Positions 5,773-9,896 of a DNA stretch of 9,896 nucleotides are shown in pieces. The DNA lies in contig JAUUWD010000029.1 of NCBI GenBank assembly GCA_030589225.1, positions 1-9,896 of the forward strand. The letters are read 5' to 3'. The stretch is from Desulfobacteraceae bacterium. Lineage in GTDB: Bacteria > Desulfobacterota > DSM-4660 > Desulfatiglandales > Desulfatiglandaceae. Positions within the stretch are counted from its first letter, which is position 1. The number at the start of each line of letters is the position of its first letter. The notes below the pieces were generated by a model. The model was not told the origin of the DNA. It saw nothing but the letters and a program-made list of their open reading frames with translations, and ran no database searches. A program made the position numbers and the translations under genes.

Positions 5773-8700
5773 TTAACTACTTTCAACCTTCCTAATCTTC
5801 ATTTGACCAGAATACACAGACCCCTCCAGGCCGTCAATGCTGACCCAGTCACCTGATTCCAGGAACTCTTTATTAAATGAGCAGGTCTTTTGTCTCTCCA
5901 TACAGACCAGGTTTGCGCATCCCACAACACAGGTCTTACCTAACCTGTGTGCTACAATTGCGGCATGTGAAGTGGAGCCTCCCCGAGCCGTAAGCAGGCC
6001 GTCGGCCTCATAGATCTCCCTGATGTCATCCGGAACCGTGTCACCCCTGACGATAATCAGTGAAGTTTCAGGCTCTGCCTTGCGCCAGTGCTGGATCTCT
6101 TCCAGGGTGAATACTATTCTCCCGGTCATTGCTCCTCCGCTCACCCCAATACCATGCCCGAGGAACTTAACGTGCTTTTCCTGAGCCATATCAAAAGAAT
6201 AGGCCTTTTTCCTCTCTCTTATGACCATATCCCTGGTCTGGAGACAATAAAGGTCTTCTGTGTCAGGACTTTCAAATGTAAATTCCATCTCCTGTGGGCT
6301 CCAGTGTCTCTCATAAAAAAGTTCATTTGCCCAATCCCTGATGGTCTGATAGATAGCCGGGAATGAGGTCTCAAGGGTAGTATCTTTCTGCCTGTTTTCG
6401 ATCTCGGCCTGCTTTATTGAAATGGGATATGTGCTGACCAGTCCTGAAACCACGTCCTCACCCTGATTCCCTGGTGTGAAATCACCCCATAATGTCAGCA
6501 TGTCTCCGGACCACCGCGGGTTGTGTGTGAAAAAGACACCGGCCCCTGATTCACTGGAAAAATTGCCGAAAACCATGGCTTGAACCGTAACAGCCGTGCC
6601 CCAATCTCCGGAAATGCCCATGATCCTGCGGTAGGTTTCTGCTTTTGGCGTTTTCCAGGAATCAAACACCTTCTGAATCGCCACGTGAAGCTGACCAAAA
6701 GGGGACAATTCTATCTCTATGCCGCTGTCCTGTATAAGCGCCTTGTAAGCCATTGTAATGGCCTTCATTTGCTGGCCAGTAAAGTCTTTTTTAAAGGGCA
6801 CACCCAGGCGTTGTTTGAAATCATCAATAATGGCATCAAAATCATCTCTTAAAAGACCAAAAGCCATGCCGTAGGACTGGAGAAACCTCCGATACGTATC
6901 CCACCCAAACCACTCATTCCCTGTCCGGGCAACCATCCCAAGAACAATCGCCTCATTGATCCCCACATCAAGGAACGTGTCCATCATGCCCGGTTGAGAA
7001 ATGGATGACCCACTCCTCACCGAGAAGAGCAAGGGGTTATTGGGGTCACCAAAGGTCTTCCTGGCCAATTTTTCGACAGCGGCCACCTCCAAGGCCACCT
7101 GATCTTCAAAGTTTTTCTTTGCAGGCGGATAATTATCAACAATTTCACGGCATCTGAAAACCTCAGTGGTGATAATAAACCCTGGGGGAACGGGCATGCC
7201 AAGACCTCTCAGCTTGACCAGATTCAGTCCCTTGTTGCCCAGATGGATAATGTCTGAAAGGTCTTTTTTTACATGATAAAGTGGCGTTACTGCCTTCTGA
7301 GGGTCATACATGAGTAATAGCCGCAGGGTCTCCACTGGCAGTTCGTGTGATTGCTGGTAAAGGGTGTTCAAAATACGGCTTAAAAAAAGGTCAAGCTGCT
7401 GAAGGCCCAGGGAAGAAGCAATCCTGTCACGCAAAAAGATTTCTGTCACACGGTGCTCCAGTTTTTCCCGGTCATCCACCTCTTCCGACGGGAGATATTT
7501 GTCCATTAACCTTTCGCTAAGCACCTGTCCCAAGATCCTGGAGAGGTTATCCTGATGAATGTTATTAAAATAATCGTTGACAATGTTGCTTACAGCCTGG
7601 GAGAAGCCACGAAAGATGTCCAAGTACTGGGTAAATGAGAACCCCCTGATCTCAAGTGAGTGTGCCAACAGATCCAGTTGCCTTTCCATCTCTAAAGATG
7701 ACATGCCATCCAGCTTCAGGGCCAAATCAAATAGACGAAGGTAGTCATAAATCTGGTGGAAGGTGGCCTTAGTGATAAGGCCCAGGTCAATTTCCTCTAC
7801 AATATTCTCAAAAATCACATTCACCATATTCTCCAGGCGAAACGACAGGCCCAGTGCATCAAATTTCATCTCATGATAGCTGCCATACATAGAAGGGATA
7901 TCCACTGCAAAATGCCGTTTCCTGTAAATATCCTCCCTGATTTCATAGTCTTCACCGGAAAGGATGACCCCCTTCAATCTTTCGAGGTAAGCCAATAGTT
8001 TTATGAGCTTTTTCTTACTGTCCTCCTCCTCAAAAGCCTTTTTAAGTTTTCCAAGATCGGGTAACCCGCTGGCCTGTAACTGGCCCAGATACCCATCTAT
8101 TTCAGTGAATCCCAGGTTGTATTTCTGGTAAAGGAGCTTATAGAGGGTGATGGCCAGTTCCACCCTCTCTATATCAAGATCAGATATCCCGGGGATGTCA
8201 GAAACCTCTTCCTTAAGACGATCTCCTTTAAAATGCAACATGCCTGTCACATGGTCAAAACCCCCGGTATGATAAATATGGCTGACAACCCGGTGGACCC
8301 CGTCAATGTACGGCCCTTCCGTCTCGATCTGCTCATAAATATTGGGGGGCACAAAAGGCTTTAGCCCTTCTTTGGCCTTGGTATTCCAGAAATTCAGGGT
8401 CCCTTCCATCAGCCCGACGGTCTGGTTACTGCTCTCCACATGACTTTGCTTTCTCAAGAAGTGAGTAAGAGGATCCCTTCGAAGACAAATTTCATCGATC
8501 CTGGTGGAGATGTCCCTGAGCCTTCCCTCGGCTCCGATGTCATTGAAATAGGCAGGAAAAAGACGAGTCAACTGCTTGGCAAGGTTATAAACAGGGTTAA
8601 TGTCGCTGTTCAAAAACCGGGTGATATCCCGGGGAAACAGGTCTGTATCTTTAATGAAAACCCCGCTCAATGAAAGGTGAATGATCAAACTGGACAGCAG

Positions 8701-9870
8701 CTTTTTAGACCATTTGGGATCAAGTTCAATGAGTTCGAGCCAGGTACGAATATTCTGAATATGGGCGGAATTCGCCAGAACTTGCCAGTCATCCCCCACC
8801 CCCTTTATCTCAGGTGCCTGAAATCCGAGGGACACGACCGAATCCATAAAAAAATCCACAAGCTCGTTCTTATCCGTCTTATAGACCCCACGGCCTATGT
8901 TCAAAACACAGTTCAATGCTGTCCCCGGAAACTTTTCTGGACTGATTTTTAAAATTGCAAAGGTCTTTTCCAGGGCTTGCTTGATAACCTGCGGGTTTTC
9001 ATGCTGTATAAGCCAGGAAAGGGTTCGATTAATGTCTCTTAAGGTCTCCTCATGGATCGATGAAAGGCCTGTGAGATCCATGATATGGAGAAGGTATATC
9101 AATTTCCACTGATTCCCCTGCTCTTTATCGCTCCCGGCACTTAGGAGTTTTTGCGGAATCTCATTGTAACGGCCTACAATCTGACCGTATCCGGGAAGCT
9201 TAGCAAGTCGGCTCAGAATTTTATCCGGGTTCCCATCCGATTTCTGACTAATGCGTGCCAGTTCATTTTGCCATGCTTTGAGCTGTTTATGTGAAACTGA
9301 TTTAAAAACCTCACCCAATCCTGCATCTTCAATGGCATAGCCGGACTCTTTTTCAAACCAGAGCCCTGCATCACCTTGTTCGAGCCAGTAATGATAGGTA
9401 TATCGGTAGTAATCTTTCAAAAGACGGTTAATAGCGGTGAAGTCGGATCCGGAAGGGGCCGACTGGGAATAGGTTCTCCCGAGCTTATCCAATTGATAAA
9501 AACTTTTCACAAATAAAAAGAAGGTTTCTTCCGGGTATTGTCGAATCTGCTCAAATGCATAGTCCAACACACCCAGAAATCTGAAGAGATCTCTGCCCAA
9601 ATCCTTGATGAGTTTCCGAATAAAAACGAGAAGATTATCCACCGCGTTGAGTTTTACTGACTCATTACGAGAAGAATCAATGGCCTGAAAAAATATGTCA
9701 ACATACAGCCTCGCTGCCTCTGGTCCTTTGGGATGGGTCTTTAGCACGTTAAAATAATTCAACGAATAAGCCCTGGCTTCCCTCACAATAAATTCCCAGT
9801 TCTTGTACGGATGGCAGAGCTCTTCCAGGAAGGTCTGAACGCCCTTTTTAAGGCCGTAATACTCTCCCAT
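5773..9870 (-). CDS. PPDK-like ATP-grasp/phosphohistidine protein lacking the PEP/pyruvate barrel
   Basis: The protein has 1365 residues from the ATG at 9868-9870. Residues ~865-1225 are a PPDK-type ATP-binding domain: GNKGLNL with K880, PVPPGFIITTE, SVRSG with R952, QPGMMDT, GTAVTVQAMVFGN from 1091, NQGEDVVSG from 1135, and E1196 with LQTR (Q1211, R1213). Residues ~1235-1350 are the swivelling phosphohistidine domain, with ARGGSTSHAAIVAH and catalytic His1302. In PPDK the order is ATP-grasp, His domain, then a TIM barrel that phosphorylates pyruvate. Here the protein stops after the His domain and only 155 bp separate it from gap. Residues 1-865 are mostly helical, HEAT-like in places, with a notable segment at 656-680 (VDIPSMYGSYHE, then KFDALGLSFRLE); I do not recognise this region. 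It probably takes phosphate from ATP onto His1302, but the acceptor is unknown. AGGAGG lies only 2 bases before the ATG, and the frame is open to the right edge (RYEILKEV precedes the ATG), so the gene may be partial. Confidence 0.9.
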   Translation of the reverse strand: MGEYYGLKKGVQTFLEELCHPYKNWEFIVREARAYSLNYFNVLKTHPKGPEAARLYVDIFFQAIDSSRNESVKLNAVDNLLVFIRKLIKDLGRDLFRFLGVLDYAFEQIRQYPEETFFLFVKSFYQLDKLGRTYSQSAPSGSDFTAINRLLKDYYRYTYHYWLEQGDAGLWFEKESGYAIEDAGLGEVFKSVSHKQLKAWQNELARISQKSDGNPDKILSRLAKLPGYGQIVGRYNEIPQKLLSAGSDKEQGNQWKLIYLLHIMDLTGLSSIHEETLRDINRTLSWLIQHENPQVIKQALEKTFAILKISPEKFPGTALNCVLNIGRGVYKTDKNELVDFFMDSVVSLGFQAPEIKGVGDDWQVLANSAHIQNIRTWLELIELDPKWSKKLLSSLIIHLSLSGVFIKDTDLFPRDITRFLNSDINPVYNLAKQLTRLFPAYFNDIGAEGRLRDISTRIDEICLRRDPLTHFLRKQSHVESSNQTVGLMEGTLNFWNTKAKEGLKPFVPPNIYEQIETEGPYIDGVHRVVSHIYHTGGFDHVTGMLHFKGDRLKEEVSDIPGISDLDIERVELAITLYKLLYQKYNLGFTEIDGYLGQLQASGLPDLGKLKKAFEEEDSKKKLIKLLAYLERLKGVILSGEDYEIREDIYRKRHFAVDIPSMYGSYHEMKFDALGLSFRLENMVNVIFENIVEEIDLGLITKATFHQIYDYLRLFDLALKLDGMSSLEMERQLDLLAHSLEIRGFSFTQYLDIFRGFSQAVSNIVNDYFNNIHQDNLSRILGQVLSERLMDKYLPSEEVDDREKLEHRVTEIFLRDRIASSLGLQQLDLFLSRILNTLYQQSHELPVETLRLLLMYDPQKAVTPLYHVKKDLSDIIHLGNKGLNLVKLRGLGMPVPPGFIITTEVFRCREIVDNYPPAKKNFEDQVALEVAAVEKLARKTFGDPNNPLLFSVRSGSSISQPGMMDTFLDVGINEAIVLGMVARTGNEWFGWDTYRRFLQSYGMAFGLLRDDFDAIIDDFKQRLGVPFKKDFTGQQMKAITMAYKALIQDSGIEIELSPFGQLHVAIQKVFDSWKTPKAETYRRIMGISGDWGTAVTVQAMVFGNFSSESGAGVFFTHNPRWSGDMLTLWGDFTPGNQGEDVVSGLVSTYPISIKQAEIENRQKDTTLETSFPAIYQTIRDWANELFYERHWSPQEMEFTFESPDTEDLYCLQTRDMVIRERKKAYSFDMAQEKHVKFLGHGIGVSGGAMTGRIVFTLEEIQHWRKAEPETSLIIVRGDTVPDDIREIYEADGLLTARGGSTSHAAIVAHRLGKTCVVGCANLVCMERQKTCSFNKEFLESGDWVSIDGLEGSVYSGQMKIRKVESS

Positions 9871-9872
9871 AA

Positions 9873-9878
9873 CCTCCT
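9873..9878 (-). promoter_or_regulatory. AGGAGG ribosome site, unusually close to the ATG
   Basis: A perfect AGGAGG on the minus strand ends 2 bases before the ATG at 9868-9870, closer than the usual 5-9 bases. It favours a start at this ATG, but the sequence also reads as codons LKEV in an open upstream frame, so the match may be incidental. Confidence 0.4.
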
Positions 9879-9896
9879 TCAGGATTTCGTACCTCT

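Noticed and set aside
5773..9870. Alpha-glucan water dikinase
   Set aside because: In that family the His domain precedes the ATP-grasp domain and starch-binding modules are present. Here the order is ATP-grasp then His, with PPDK-type motifs.

Overview
The window looks like ordinary chromosome from a Gram-negative, probably anaerobic bacterium. A Desulfobacterota (former Deltaproteobacteria) genome fits best. The reasons are the mutL-miaA pair, a nicking-type MutL, a long atypical GAPDH, a PPDK-like giant protein and the CCCCCT/AGGGGG spacer repeat. This placement rests on gene content and family memory, not on a database search. All five well-supported genes lie on the minus strand, so transcription runs from high to low coordinates. 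No tRNA, rRNA, CRISPR array, insertion sequence, phage gene or integrase was seen.

In transcription order: (1) 9870 to 5773 encodes a 1365-residue protein. Its last ~500 residues are the ATP-grasp and phosphohistidine halves of pyruvate phosphate dikinase (PPDK), with active-site residues intact. The usual C-terminal PEP/pyruvate TIM barrel is missing, and ~865 largely helical residues of unknown function precede the kinase. The frame stays open to the right edge, so its true start may lie outside the window. (2) A 155-bp gap holds a palindromic hairpin, one copy of a 24-bp repeat and a plausible sigma-70-type promoter. (3) 5584 (or 5617) to 4304 encodes a long, divergent glyceraldehyde-3-phosphate dehydrogenase. 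(4) A 274-bp gap carries a CCCCC-type dispersed repeat that could also end gap transcription, plus a possible 22-codon leader ORF overlapping the mutL start. (5) 4029 to 2314 is mutL, with the full endonuclease motif set. (6) A 47-bp gap carries the second 24-bp repeat copy. (7) 2266 to 1331 is miaA. (8) 1256 to 60 encodes an exported protein with a FlgT/LPP20-like N-terminal domain. (9) A possible next gene begins 2 bp after its stop and leaves the window at the left edge.

Functionally, the right half concerns central carbon or phosphotransfer chemistry (a PPDK-like kinase and GAPDH). The left half concerns mismatch repair, tRNA A37 modification and an envelope protein. mutL, miaA and the exported protein are close enough to be one transcript. 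gap probably has its own promoter. The most unusual object is the PPDK-like protein, which keeps the phosphoryl-transfer machinery but has exchanged its substrate domain for a large uncharacterised N-terminal region.
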